A DNA stretch of 64,000 bases from GCA-2401155 sp045047085. Its GTDB lineage: Bacteria > Pseudomonadota > Alphaproteobacteria > Rhizobiales > Rhizobiaceae. The notes beneath the pieces were generated by a model. It was not told the DNA's origin. It was given only the letters and a program-made list of their open reading frames with translations, and searched no databases. A program made the position numbers and the translations under genes. Location of the stretch: positions 7,220-71,219 of the forward strand of contig JASFYT010000042.1 of the NCBI GenBank assembly GCA_045047085.1, read 5' to 3'. Of the stretch, positions 55,238-63,764 are shown piece after piece (within the stretch, counting starts at the first letter, position 1; each line of letters begins with the position of its first letter).

Positions 55238-56359
55238 TTAAAGCAGTAATTGCGTAACATCATTCCAAGTAGCAAATACCATAAGCATCAAAACTGCGGC
55301 TAATCCGATACGAAAACCGATCTCTTGAGCATACTGGCTCAATGGTTTCCCCATGATGGCCTCATAGGCATAAAACACCAAATGCCCACCATCAAGCAGA
55401 GGTACGGGAAACAAGTTCAGTAAACCAATGCTAATGGACAATATAGCAGCTAGGCTGATCAGCGCAGGTAAACCAAGCGTTGCCACATCCCCCGATACTT
55501 TGGCGATTCGGATAGGCCCGCCCAACTGATCTGCAGATTGCTTTCCAACGATAATATCGCCCAGATAACCCAGTGTTCTGGTCGCTATATACCAGGTCTC
55601 ATTGACCGCCTCGACGCTAGCATCCACAAAACCATATTCCTGAAGGCGTAAATTGCCGGCCTCGTTATTACTGACAACACCAATCATTCCAATTTTTTGC
55701 GTATTTCCAAACCTATCGGTTTGTTCACGAGATTTAGGTGTTGCGAGAAGAGTAATCTCTTGCCCGTTGCGCCTCACAACGAAAGTCAGTTCAATATCCG
55801 GACTTGGACCAACCATACGTTGAATATCGTTGAAACTGGCTATGGATTCTCCATTGATTGAAAGTATGAGATCATCAGGCAGGAATCCGGCTAGTTCGGC
55901 AGCGCTGTCCTTTTGCACCTCTACGACAATTGGGTCTGTAATATAGCGCCCCTCAAAATAGAAACTGCCAGTAAATATTACGATTGCCAATATGAAGTTA
56001 GCGATGGGACCGGCGGCAACTACGGCTGCCCTTTGGCCCACGCGTTTATATTCAAAACTTCCTGCTTTCGCCGCATCAGACATTTTTGCAAGCTTGTCGA
56101 AATCAGGCGCAGAGGCAGCATTTGCATCACCCTTGAATTTCACATAACCGCCCAGCGGTATCATGCAAAGCTTCCAACGAGTTCCATGCTTATCATTATA
56201 ACCAAACAGCTCTTTACCAAAACCAACCGAAAACGCTTCAATGTCCACTTTGTTCCAGCGAGCCACAGCATAGTGACCCAACTCGTGAAAAAACACGACG
56301 ATGGTCAGAACAAATAGAAACGGCAGAATGTAGCCAAATAATTGTGGGATAAAATCCAT
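55238..56359 (-). CDS. rseP: Site-2 zinc metalloprotease RseP
   Basis: RseP cuts membrane-embedded anti-sigma factors and signal peptide remnants. The 373-residue membrane protein has the zinc motif HELGH (H25-E26-x-x-H29) in the first membrane helix, one PDZ domain (about 125-215, with VVEVQKDSAAELAGFLPDDL), and the LDGGH motif in NLFPVPLLDGGHLVFYAYE (near 318). A single PDZ domain, where E. coli has two, is usual for alphaproteobacteria. It follows cdsA by 37 bases. No dxr gene lies between cdsA and rseP. Confidence 0.96.
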   Translation of the reverse strand: MDFIPQLFGYILPFLFVLTIVVFFHELGHYAVARWNKVDIEAFSVGFGKELFGYNDKHGTRWKLCMIPLGGYVKFKGDANAASAPDFDKLAKMSDAAKAGSFEYKRVGQRAAVVAAGPIANFILAIVIFTGSFYFEGRYITDPIVVEVQKDSAAELAGFLPDDLILSINGESIASFNDIQRMVGPSPDIELTFVVRRNGQEITLLATPKSREQTDRFGNTQKIGMIGVVSNNEAGNLRLQEYGFVDASVEAVNETWYIATRTLGYLGDIIVGKQSADQLGGPIRIAKVSGDVATLGLPALISLAAILSISIGLLNLFPVPLLDGGHLVFYAYEAIMGKPLSQYAQEIGFRIGLAAVLMLMVFATWNDVTQLLL

Positions 56360-56396
56360 AGTTTAACATAGTTCCTGTAAGTTTTGGTAGATTAGG

Positions 56397-57266
56397 TCAA
56401 TCACTCGAAAGTGGCGACAAAATGATGTCCATCAATGGTTTGGAAATATTGTCATCGGCAGTTGAAGTCAATACCGAAGCAACAATCCAGACACCAATCA
56501 CTGCAAAAATTAAACCATCAATCCGGTCTAGAACGCCGCCATGACCCGGAATGATATGACCTGAATCTTTTTTGTTAAATTGTCTTTTCAGGGCAGACTC
56601 CACCAAATCACCAACTTGCGAAATGATTGCAACACATAATGCAAAGAATATGAATGCGCCACCTAGCTTATATCCCAGAGCCCACGCAGCCAAAGATGCA
56701 ATCCCGATCGCCCCAATTGTACCGCCTAAAAACCCGGACCATGTTTTATTGGGAGATATCCTAGGAGCAAGTCTGGGACCACCAACGGGTTTACCTACCA
56801 GATAGCCAAAGGAATCAGCACTCCAAACACAAAGGAATAGAATTATCATGATATGCAGGCCAGACACATCATTGCCGCGCAAGATTGCCAATGCAAACAA
56901 TGGCAGTATCGCATAAAGAAGTCCCGGCGCCATCCATGGTCGTTTACCCTTGGATATTTCATAGAGCGCCAGAGCAATCACTCCGATTGCAACCATCCCA
57001 AACGCGTAATCATTATCGCCGGTAAACCAGGCTACAATGCTAAGCCCCAAAAAACCAAAGGCGAGCCATCGCGCAACAACACCTGATGAGGCGCTAACAA
57101 TCTGGCTATATTCCAATAGAATGAAAAAACTCAATACGGCCGCAAACAGCTTAAAGCTCAGCCCGCCAATCCATGTCACCCCAATTACAAAACCTGCCAG
57201 AATGACACCGGAAATCACCCGAAGCAAAAATTCCGGTTTTGGTTTTTTCGCCCCGATTTCATCCAT
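56397..57266 (-). CDS. cdsA: Phosphatidate cytidylyltransferase
   Basis: CdsA makes CDP-diacylglycerol, the precursor of all phospholipids, from phosphatidate and CTP. The 289-residue protein has about seven membrane segments and the complete family signature near the end: SALKRQFNKKDSGHIIPGHG followed by GVLDRIDG. SPNKTWSGFLGG precedes it. The start overlaps the uppS stop by one base, so the two genes are translationally coupled. Confidence 0.96.
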   Translation of the reverse strand: MDEIGAKKPKPEFLLRVISGVILAGFVIGVTWIGGLSFKLFAAVLSFFILLEYSQIVSASSGVVARWLAFGFLGLSIVAWFTGDNDYAFGMVAIGVIALALYEISKGKRPWMAPGLLYAILPLFALAILRGNDVSGLHIMIILFLCVWSADSFGYLVGKPVGGPRLAPRISPNKTWSGFLGGTIGAIGIASLAAWALGYKLGGAFIFFALCVAIISQVGDLVESALKRQFNKKDSGHIIPGHGGVLDRIDGLIFAVIGVWIVASVLTSTADDNISKPLMDIILSPLSSD

Positions 57267-58012
57267 CAGGCGGTTTCCTTGACGAGACCACCAAATTTTC
57301 GGGTTCGCCGATAATATTCCTCAATTGCGAGACTGAACTGTGTTTCGTCAAAATCTGGCCACAAGCATTCCACGAAAACAAATTCTGCATAAGCAGACTG
57401 CCACAGCAAGAAATTTGAAAGGCGTTTTTCCCCGCTGGTCCTGATAATCAAGTCAGGGTCAGGAATACCTACTGTTTCAAGGTGGTTAGAAATCAGTTTG
57501 CTATCAATATCCTCTAACAACAAATCACCTTTGGCAACTTTGGCAGCAATTGTCTTGGCGGCTTCTGCAATTTCGTCGCGAGAACCGTAGTTAAAGGCAA
57601 TGATAAGTGTTTGACCGTTATTGGAAGCGGTCAAAGTTTCCGCCTCCTCCAATAATGGGAGAATATCACCGGGCACATTATCACGCTTGCCAATGATCCT
57701 GACCCGCACACCATTTTGATGCAATTCAGCGAGGTCCTTACGGATGAATATCTTCAACAATGAAAACAGCCCGTTAATCTCGGATTTTGGCCGGCTCCAA
57801 TTCTCCGACGAAAAAGAAAAGACGGTAAGATAGTCAATACCAAGCTTGCGAGCGGTTCTGATGGCTGTTTTCAGGGTTTCAACGCCTGCACGATGCCCCT
57901 TATTTCGGTTTAGCCCGCGAGCACTAGCCCAACGACCATTCCCGTCCATGATGATTGCAACATGTCTGGGTGGTCGATGCACATCAATATCTTTGTCGCT
58001 CGGATGATCCAA
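57266..58012 (-). CDS. uppS: Undecaprenyl pyrophosphate synthase (isoprenyl transferase)
   Basis: UppS builds the C55 lipid carrier for peptidoglycan and polysaccharides. The 248-residue protein shows HVAIIMDGNGRWA with catalytic D23, RGLNRNKGHRAGVETLK, FSFSSENWSRP, FNYGSRDEI (near 143), and the DLIIRTSGEKRLSNFLLWQS segment that binds substrate and magnesium. It is followed directly by cdsA. Confidence 0.97.
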   Translation of the reverse strand: MDHPSDKDIDVHRPPRHVAIIMDGNGRWASARGLNRNKGHRAGVETLKTAIRTARKLGIDYLTVFSFSSENWSRPKSEINGLFSLLKIFIRKDLAELHQNGVRVRIIGKRDNVPGDILPLLEEAETLTASNNGQTLIIAFNYGSRDEIAEAAKTIAAKVAKGDLLLEDIDSKLISNHLETVGIPDPDLIIRTSGEKRLSNFLLWQSAYAEFVFVECLWPDFDETQFSLAIEEYYRRTRKFGGLVKETA

Positions 58013-58045
58013 TTTTTCTTACCCGGTTTACCGCACTAAATTCGC

Positions 58046-58609
58046 TTAAACCTGCATGATTTCTATTTCTTTGGCCGCAATAACACCATCAATATCACTG
58101 ATTTTCCCATCGGTTAAGCTTTGAACTTCGTCAGATAAGGTATGTTGCTCATCTTCACCTATATCACTGGCCTTTTCAGCCTTTTTCAGTTCATCCATCC
58201 CGTCACGGCGCACATGGCGCACGGCAACTCTTGCTTGTTCCCCATACTGATGAGCAACTTTGACCAAATCACGTCGGCGCTCCTCATTAAGTTCAGGAAG
58301 AGGAATGCGTAAATTAGTCCCGTCTACAATCGGATTCAGACCCAAATTTGATTCGCGAATGGCCTTTTCTACGGCACCCACCATGGATTTATCCCAAACC
58401 TGCACCGCAACCGTGCGTGACTCAGGCACTGTGATCGTTCCCACCTGATTGATTGGCATAGACTGGCCATATGCTTCCACAATCACGGGTTCGAGCAAAT
58501 TGGCAGATGCGCGCCCGGTTCTTAAACCGGCAAGATCACTCTTTAAAGATGCAAATGCGCCTTCCATACGTCGTTCAATATCAGCTAAGTCTATCGGGCC
58601 ATCTGCCAT
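58046..58609 (-). CDS. frr: Ribosome recycling factor
   Basis: Frr splits ribosomes after termination together with EF-G. The 187-residue protein has the standard features: MEGAFASLKSDLAGLRTGRA (near 11), NQVGTITVPESRTVAVQVWD, IRESNLGLNPIVDGTNLRIP and LTEERRRDLVK-like LNEERRRDLVKVAHQYGEQA. Length is normal. It is 33 bases upstream of uppS and 73 downstream of pyrH. Confidence 0.98.
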   Translation of the reverse strand: MADGPIDLADIERRMEGAFASLKSDLAGLRTGRASANLLEPVIVEAYGQSMPINQVGTITVPESRTVAVQVWDKSMVGAVEKAIRESNLGLNPIVDGTNLRIPLPELNEERRRDLVKVAHQYGEQARVAVRHVRRDGMDELKKAEKASDIGEDEQHTLSDEVQSLTDGKISDIDGVIAAKEIEIMQV

Positions 58610-58682
58610 TTAAAATACTCTTTCCTGTAAATACATTTTCCCAACAAGGGATAGTCAATCCAACAAAAGGAATCCGGAGCGG

Positions 58683-59405
58683 TTAGTTACCATGCACAGT
58701 AGTGCAACGTCCCTCGCCTTTCAATATTTTTGCATAGCCGCCAGATTCATGGATAGAAAACACAATAATTGGAATGCCTTCATCCTTGGAAAGGCTAACA
58801 GCGGTTGCATCCATCACCTCAAGTCCGCGATCCAGTATCTCGCTGTGGGAGATGCTATCAAAGCGCTCCGCACTTGGGTCTTTCTTCGGGTCAGCAGAAT
58901 AAATGCCATCCACCTGAGTACCCTTAAATAGCGCATCAGCACCCATTTCGCAGGCACGCAATGCTGCAGCCGTATCGGTAGTAAAATATGGATTGCCAGT
59001 TCCACCAGCAAAAATCACAATCCTGTTTTTTGCCAAATGACCATTCATGGCGCGCTGGGAAAAACTTTCGCATATCTCAGGCATGGCAATAGCTGATAAA
59101 ACTACTGCTTCAAGCCCTGCGTCTTCCAATGCCATACGCAAACCGATCGCGTTCATTATTGTTGCCAGCATTCCCATGTGATCGCCGGAAACCCTGTCTG
59201 CACCTTTGGCTGCCAGTGACACCCCGCGAAAAATATTTCCGCCGCCAACAACGATTGCTGTTGCAACACCCAATGCGGATGCTTCAGCTACATCACCAGC
59301 AATACGCTTGGTAACCGCTGGATCAATTCCAAAGCCCTGGTCACCCATAAGGGCCTCACCGGACACTTTGAACAATACACGCTTATATTTTATTGCTTCT
59401 GTCAT
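58683..59405 (-). CDS. pyrH: Uridylate kinase
   Basis: PyrH phosphorylates UMP to UDP. The 240-residue hexameric kinase has KRVLFKVSGEALMGDQGFGI near the start, VVGGGNIFRG (about 53), DHMGMLATIMNAIGL (about 75), FAGGTGNPYFTTDTAA (about 135) and ADALFKGTQVDGIYSADP. It is the third gene of the rpsB-tsf-pyrH-frr group, with pyrH preceded by a strong hairpin in the gap behind tsf. Confidence 0.98.
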   Translation of the reverse strand: MTEAIKYKRVLFKVSGEALMGDQGFGIDPAVTKRIAGDVAEASALGVATAIVVGGGNIFRGVSLAAKGADRVSGDHMGMLATIMNAIGLRMALEDAGLEAVVLSAIAMPEICESFSQRAMNGHLAKNRIVIFAGGTGNPYFTTDTAAALRACEMGADALFKGTQVDGIYSADPKKDPSAERFDSISHSEILDRGLEVMDATAVSLSKDEGIPIIVFSIHESGGYAKILKGEGRCTTVHGN

Positions 59406-59443
59406 GAATCACTGCCCAAGAAATCTCTCAACGCTGGATACAC

Positions 59444-59475
59444 GAAGGGCGCCTCGTTGTCACGAAGCGCCCTTC
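59444..59475 (-). terminator. Strong hairpin between tsf and pyrH
   Basis: GAAGGGCGC (59444-59452) pairs perfectly with GCGCCCTTC (59467-59475), with TCGT-TGTC-ACGA stacked inside, giving about 13 pairs with one C/A mismatch. It follows the tsf stop by 28 bases on the minus strand. No T-run follows, so it is more likely a partial terminator or an mRNA 3'-end stabiliser that lowers pyrH expression relative to tsf. Confidence 0.55.
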
Positions 59476-59502
59476 AATATTCGCGTTTAAATTATCTCAA
59501 AA

Positions 59503-60429
59503 TTAATTGCCGGACATTGCAGCCACTTCGGCAGCAAAATCTTCTTCTTTCTTTTCAACGCCCTCACCCAGTGCAAGGCGGATAAAGCCTTTAAGGGTGA
59601 TTGGTGCGCCAACGCTGGCTTCTGCATTCTTAATCGCCTGTTCAACAGTGTTTTCGCCATCGATAACAAACGTCTGTGAAAGCAAAACACTTTCCTGAAA
59701 ATATTTGCGCATACGGCCTTCAACCATTTTTTCGACGATGTTTTCAGGTTTGCCGGATTCAGCAGCCTGTTCAACATAAATGGCACGTTCGCGGGCAACT
59801 ACATCCGCAGGCATCTCGTCTTGTGTCGCTGCAACCGGGTTGGTCGCTGCCACATGCATGGCTACCTGTTTGCCGATTGCAGTAAGTGCATCGGCGTCGC
59901 CGGTTGATTCCAGAGCAACCATAACGCCCATCTTGCCAAGGCCTTCGCCAGCAGCGTTGTGCACATAAGTTGCAACCACACCATTTGCCACTTCCATGAC
60001 AGCAGCACGGCGCAAATTCATGTTCTCGCCAATAGTGCCAATAGCTTTTGTAATTGTATCTGAAACAGATGCCTCGCCACCGGAAATGGTAGACGCAGCA
60101 ATTGCTTCAACAGCGCCATCGCCAGCCAAGGCAGTTTTAGCAACATCTCGAACCATTTGCTGGAACTGTTCGTTGCGAGCAACAAAATCTGTTTCGGAGT
60201 TCAACTCAACAATCGCAGATTTGGAACCTTCAGATGCAACGCCAATCAGGCCTTCCGCTGCAACGCGGTCTGATTTCTTCTCAGCCTTTGCAATACCTTT
60301 GGTGCGCAGCCAATCGATTGATGCTTCGATGTCACCATCATTTTCTTTCAATGCATTTTTACAATCCATCATGCCAGCGCCAGTTTTGTCGCGCAGCTCT
60401 TTTACCAGTGATGCTGTGATAGTAGCCAT
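59503..60429 (-). CDS. tsf: Translation elongation factor Ts
   Basis: EF-Ts exchanges GDP for GTP on EF-Tu. The ATG at 60429 gives 308 residues. Signatures are VKELRDKTGAGMMDCKNALK (about 9-28, UBA-like domain), GIAKAEKKSDRVAAEGLIG, ELNSETDFVARNEQF (about 73), whose TDFV contacts EF-Tu, and GENMNLRRA. It lies between rpsB and pyrH; the 192-base gap behind rpsB holds a hairpin. Confidence 0.98.
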   Translation of the reverse strand: MATITASLVKELRDKTGAGMMDCKNALKENDGDIEASIDWLRTKGIAKAEKKSDRVAAEGLIGVASEGSKSAIVELNSETDFVARNEQFQQMVRDVAKTALAGDGAVEAIAASTISGGEASVSDTITKAIGTIGENMNLRRAAVMEVANGVVATYVHNAAGEGLGKMGVMVALESTGDADALTAIGKQVAMHVAATNPVAATQDEMPADVVARERAIYVEQAAESGKPENIVEKMVEGRMRKYFQESVLLSQTFVIDGENTVEQAIKNAEASVGAPITLKGFIRLALGEGVEKKEEDFAAEVAAMSGN

Positions 60430-60503
60430 ATCAGCCTCTTTCAATTTAAATTCACTTAGCCATCAAGGGCAGTGAATATCAGATTTTACCAGAACTTGAT
60501 TAT

Positions 60504-60530
60504 GGTACGCGGCGCCATGCCTTGCGTACC
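60504..60530 (-). terminator. Hairpin between rpsB and tsf
   Basis: GGTACGC-GGC-GCCAT-GCC-TT-GCGTACC forms a ten-pair stem with two bulged bases. It lies 92 bases after the rpsB stop and 75 before tsf on the minus strand. There is no T-run, so it may be a partial terminator or RNA processing site. Confidence 0.45.
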
Positions 60531-60621
60531 GTTGATCATTAGTCAGTCACATAGGTATGATTAGACGAGTTCCAACCATATGGATTTGCGCCAACAACAA
60601 TCGTCATTGACGCAAATAGTA

Positions 60622-61773
60622 TTATTTAGCTTCTGCGGCAAAAGTTTTTGCCTGATCCAGCCAACCGTCGCGCTCGATGCGCCCCTTAAAGGCTAAACGG
60701 TCATCAACGCGGGTAATGTCTTCAGCGGTGAAATTTGCAACTTGCTCAAACTTGGTAATGCCAAGATCATGCAATTTGGTTTCAAGCACTGGACCAACGC
60801 CGGAGATTTTCTTCAAATCATCAGGATCGCCATCTGGACGTGCGAACAATGGAACGCCATCATCAGCAGAAGCAGCTTCTTCCTTAGCTGCAGGTTCGGC
60901 AGGTGCTTCTTCTTTAGCAGCAGCAGGCTCAGCAGGCGTTTCTTCTTTCGCGGCAGGAGCTTCCTCTTTTGCTGCCGGAGCAGCTTCAACAGCTGGTGCT
61001 TCTTTCGCGGCAGGCTCTGCAGCAAGTGCTTCTTCTGCAGCAGGTTCAGCAGATGCGCCCATATCAACACCGGATGCACCTTGTTGACGTGCAATGCCGT
61101 CAAGAGCAGCTTTAGCAATCAGATCGCAATAAAGCGAAATCGCACGAGCCGCATCATCATTACCTGGAATTGGAAAATCAACTTCATCAGGATTACAATT
61201 GGTGTCCAAAATAGCCACTACCGGAATTTTCAACCGTTTAGCTTCTTTTAGTGCAATTGATTCTTTGTTGGTATCAACAATGAACAAAAGATCAGGTGTG
61301 CCGCCCATGTCTTTAATGCCACCAAGAGCACGCTCAAGCTTGTCGCGTTCGCGAGTAAGCATCAAAAGCTCTTTCTTGGTAAGTTGCTCGCCCTCAGGGC
61401 CAACAAGAATAGTATCAACCTTGCGCAGACGCTTGATTGAATTGGAAATCGTGTTCCAGTTTGTCAGCATGCCGCCAAGCCAGCGGGAGTTCACATAGTA
61501 CTGTGCAGATTTTTGGGCGGCTTCCGCAATGATCGGAGAAGCTTGACGTTTTGTACCAACAAACAATACACGGCCACCGCCAGCAACTGTGTCAGATACA
61601 AGTTTCAAAGCCTGATCCAAAAGCGGAACGGTCTGAGCCAAATCGATAATGTGAATGTTATTACGGGCACCGAAAATATAGGGCGCCATTTTTGGGTTCC
61701 AGCGTGATTTCTGGTGGCCAAAGTGTACGCCAGCTTCCAAAAGCTGACGCATTGAATAATCAGGCAATGCCAT
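60622..61773 (-). CDS. rpsB: 30S ribosomal protein S2 with C-terminal helix-hairpin-helix extension
   Basis: S2 is a small-subunit protein needed for assembly and initiation. The ATG at 61773 with AAAGGAG upstream gives 383 residues. The normal S2 core covers about 1-235 (LLEAGVHFGHQ, RNNIHIIDLAQT, VGTKRQA, SRWLGGMLTNW). Then comes an Ala/Glu/Pro/Lys-rich tail of repeats (about 245-305), and a 75-residue domain (309-383) with LKKISGVGPVLETKLHDLG and DRLAFKGRIERDGWLDQAK. Similar domains occur at the C-termini of alphaproteobacterial L21 and NuoE. S2 elsewhere is usually 230-280 residues, so this form is much longer. Confidence 0.96.
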   Translation of the reverse strand: MALPDYSMRQLLEAGVHFGHQKSRWNPKMAPYIFGARNNIHIIDLAQTVPLLDQALKLVSDTVAGGGRVLFVGTKRQASPIIAEAAQKSAQYYVNSRWLGGMLTNWNTISNSIKRLRKVDTILVGPEGEQLTKKELLMLTRERDKLERALGGIKDMGGTPDLLFIVDTNKESIALKEAKRLKIPVVAILDTNCNPDEVDFPIPGNDDAARAISLYCDLIAKAALDGIARQQGASGVDMGASAEPAAEEALAAEPAAKEAPAVEAAPAAKEEAPAAKEETPAEPAAAKEEAPAEPAAKEEAASADDGVPLFARPDGDPDDLKKISGVGPVLETKLHDLGITKFEQVANFTAEDITRVDDRLAFKGRIERDGWLDQAKTFAAEAK

Positions 61774-62071
61774 GATGGTAGTCTCCTTTACCGGTTGAAC
61801 CTCCACGGGCAATGAACAACAATCACTAAGGACTGCCAGTCACCGGAACGCGATTTTTTGACCAATGCCATATTGAGTTATCAATCAGGGGCTGAGGGCC
61901 AATCGCGTGAAATACCCGCGTGTGGAATGCGCGCGTTATAGCTGAAACGCAGTGGAATGCAACCCCATACGTCTTCCCATGTTCATTCACAACCAAATCT
62001 GGACAATTTTTACGACTAACTTCATCGAAAAAGAGTTGCAAGAATTAGAGCCGCAACCTAAGGCTGCTTTT

Positions 62072-62545
62072 ATGTTCCGCCGCAACCCATATGACATTCT
62101 TTATCAAAAGCTAACCGCGAAGAAAGCGTTTCTCGCTGCATTCTTTTGTTTTACAACACTTTTGCCACAAATAACATTGGCTCAGGATTGTATGCTGTAT
62201 CGCTATCAAGCCGAAATTACCAAAGTATATGACGCTGATACAATCACCGCTGATGTTGATCTGGGGTTTCACACATGGCGCAAAGGCGAAAAATTGCGTC
62301 TCTATGGTATAAATGCACCGGAGATGCGTGGAATAGAAAAACCTAAAGGCATTGTTGCCAGAGACGCCTTACGTGCTCGTATTTTAGGCAAGAATGTCAC
62401 AATCTGTACAATAAAAGCCAGCAAATCCAAACGCATAGATAAACGCGGTAAATATGGTCGCTATCTTGCAAAGGTTTATTTAGATGGTGAAAACATCAAC
62501 GATTGGCTCGTAGCAAAGGGCTTTGCCGAATACCGAAACTACTGA
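62072..62545 (+). CDS. Secreted thermonuclease-like (SNase) protein
   Basis: The ATG at 62072, with AAGG eight bases before it, gives 157 residues with a signal peptide (about 15-38, KKAFLAAFFCFTTLLPQITLAQ); earlier in-frame starts at 61952 and 61979 are less likely. The mature SNase fold has ITKVYDADTITADVDLGFH, KLRLYGINAPEMRG, with Arg and Glu of the active site, and KYGRYLAKVYLDGENINDWL with the second Arg. It should be a calcium-dependent nuclease in the periplasm or outside. It diverges from rpsB. Confidence 0.85.
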   Translation: MFRRNPYDILYQKLTAKKAFLAAFFCFTTLLPQITLAQDCMLYRYQAEITKVYDADTITADVDLGFHTWRKGEKLRLYGINAPEMRGIEKPKGIVARDALRARILGKNVTICTIKASKSKRIDKRGKYGRYLAKVYLDGENINDWLVAKGFAEYRNY

Positions 62546-62683
62546 GTCTCAGAACCTGACTTCTAAAGACTGCAAATCAGGTACATTCCAGCCATTTGGG
62601 CATTTGCAAAAATTCATTCCATATATCGACTATAACTTGAAATACCATGCTTTCAAAAAGCGGGATTGCCTATCCATATTAGT

Positions 62684-63763
62684 ATGGAATTTCGTTTTTA
62701 CACCGAAAGCAACCAAATGCGCCATTTTCCGATATTTGCAGATCTCAATGACCGCAAGGTTGTGCTTTCAGGCGCGAACAGCATAACTGAGGCAAAACTG
62801 CGGCTTTTGATGAAAACTGGCGCAAACATCTTTGTATATGGCACTAGCCCCTCCGCGAATGTAAAAAACTGGGCTCAAGCTGGAAAAATATCTCTATTTT
62901 CTCGTGCAATTTCAGCTGATGACACCCACGGTGCGCTGCTGGTCTATGCTGCAAACGGTAATGCCGAACTGAACTCCAAGACAGTAGAATACGGCCGCGC
63001 CAGCGGCGCGATGGTCAATGTTGTCGATAATCTGGAAGCCAGCGACTTTATCACACCGGCGATTGTCGATCGTTCCCCCGTCACCGTCGCAATCAGCACT
63101 GAAGGCACTGCCCCCGTTTTGGCACGCAAGATCAAATCAGATGTGGAAACAGCCCTACCCGCAAATCTTGGGTTACTGGCGCGCATCGCAGAAAGCTTCC
63201 GACCAAAACTGAATTCAATTGAAGATGGCAGAATCAGACGCAAATTCTGGAACCGTTTTTTCTTCGGGAATGGAACACTTACACGCGCAAAGGATGCCGT
63301 CAGCGAATTAGACAAATTGCTCGTCCACACTTTGTCAGAAGCGCCTGATGAAGGCCGCGTCAGCTTCCTCGGCGCAGGTCCAGGCGATCCTCATCTGTTG
63401 ACGGTCAAAGCAAGCGCCTATTTGCAGAATGCTGACGTGGTGGTCCACGACAGGCAGATCTCATCGGAAATCCTTGATGTGGCACGTCGTGAGGCAATCA
63501 TCATCGAAAATGGACCCGGTACGCTACAAATGATCATTGAACATACCAAACAAGGTGCTCATATCGTGCGCCTGAAAGCTGGCGAACCTTCAATATTCGG
63601 CAGAATCGGCGAAGAAATCAAAGCACTCGATCAAGCAGGCGTTTCCTACGAAATCGTCCCGGGCATATCCGACGCTTCGGTGGCCTCTGCCTTGATGCTG
63701 GAAAAACACCCCGTAAACGGCACCTCCCAAGTAGACATCCCCCTCAAACTGGCTGGAGAATAA
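62684..63763 (+). CDS. cysG: Siroheme synthase CysG with shortened methyltransferase domain
   Basis: The N-terminal half (about 12-165) is the precorrin-2 dehydrogenase/sirohydrochlorin ferrochelatase: FPIFADLNDRKVVLSGANS (degenerate NAD loop), NVVDNLEASDFITPAIVDRS with the catalytic Asp, AISTEGTAPVLARKI and RRKFWNRFFFG. The second half starts as a SAM-dependent uroporphyrinogen methyltransferase (RVSFLGAGPGDPHLLTVKA, RLKAGEPSIFGRIGEEI, EIVPGISDASV) but stops soon after the PGI motif. The protein has 359 residues where full CysG has about 460-480, and part of the GK..G...Q loop is also missing. The start at 62684 or 62717 is open. DUF2849 follows by one base. Confidence 0.88.
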   Translation: MEFRFYTESNQMRHFPIFADLNDRKVVLSGANSITEAKLRLLMKTGANIFVYGTSPSANVKNWAQAGKISLFSRAISADDTHGALLVYAANGNAELNSKTVEYGRASGAMVNVVDNLEASDFITPAIVDRSPVTVAISTEGTAPVLARKIKSDVETALPANLGLLARIAESFRPKLNSIEDGRIRRKFWNRFFFGNGTLTRAKDAVSELDKLLVHTLSEAPDEGRVSFLGAGPGDPHLLTVKASAYLQNADVVVHDRQISSEILDVARREAIIIENGPGTLQMIIEHTKQGAHIVRLKAGEPSIFGRIGEEIKALDQAGVSYEIVPGISDASVASALMLEKHPVNGTSQVDIPLKLAGE

Positions 63764-63764
63764 C

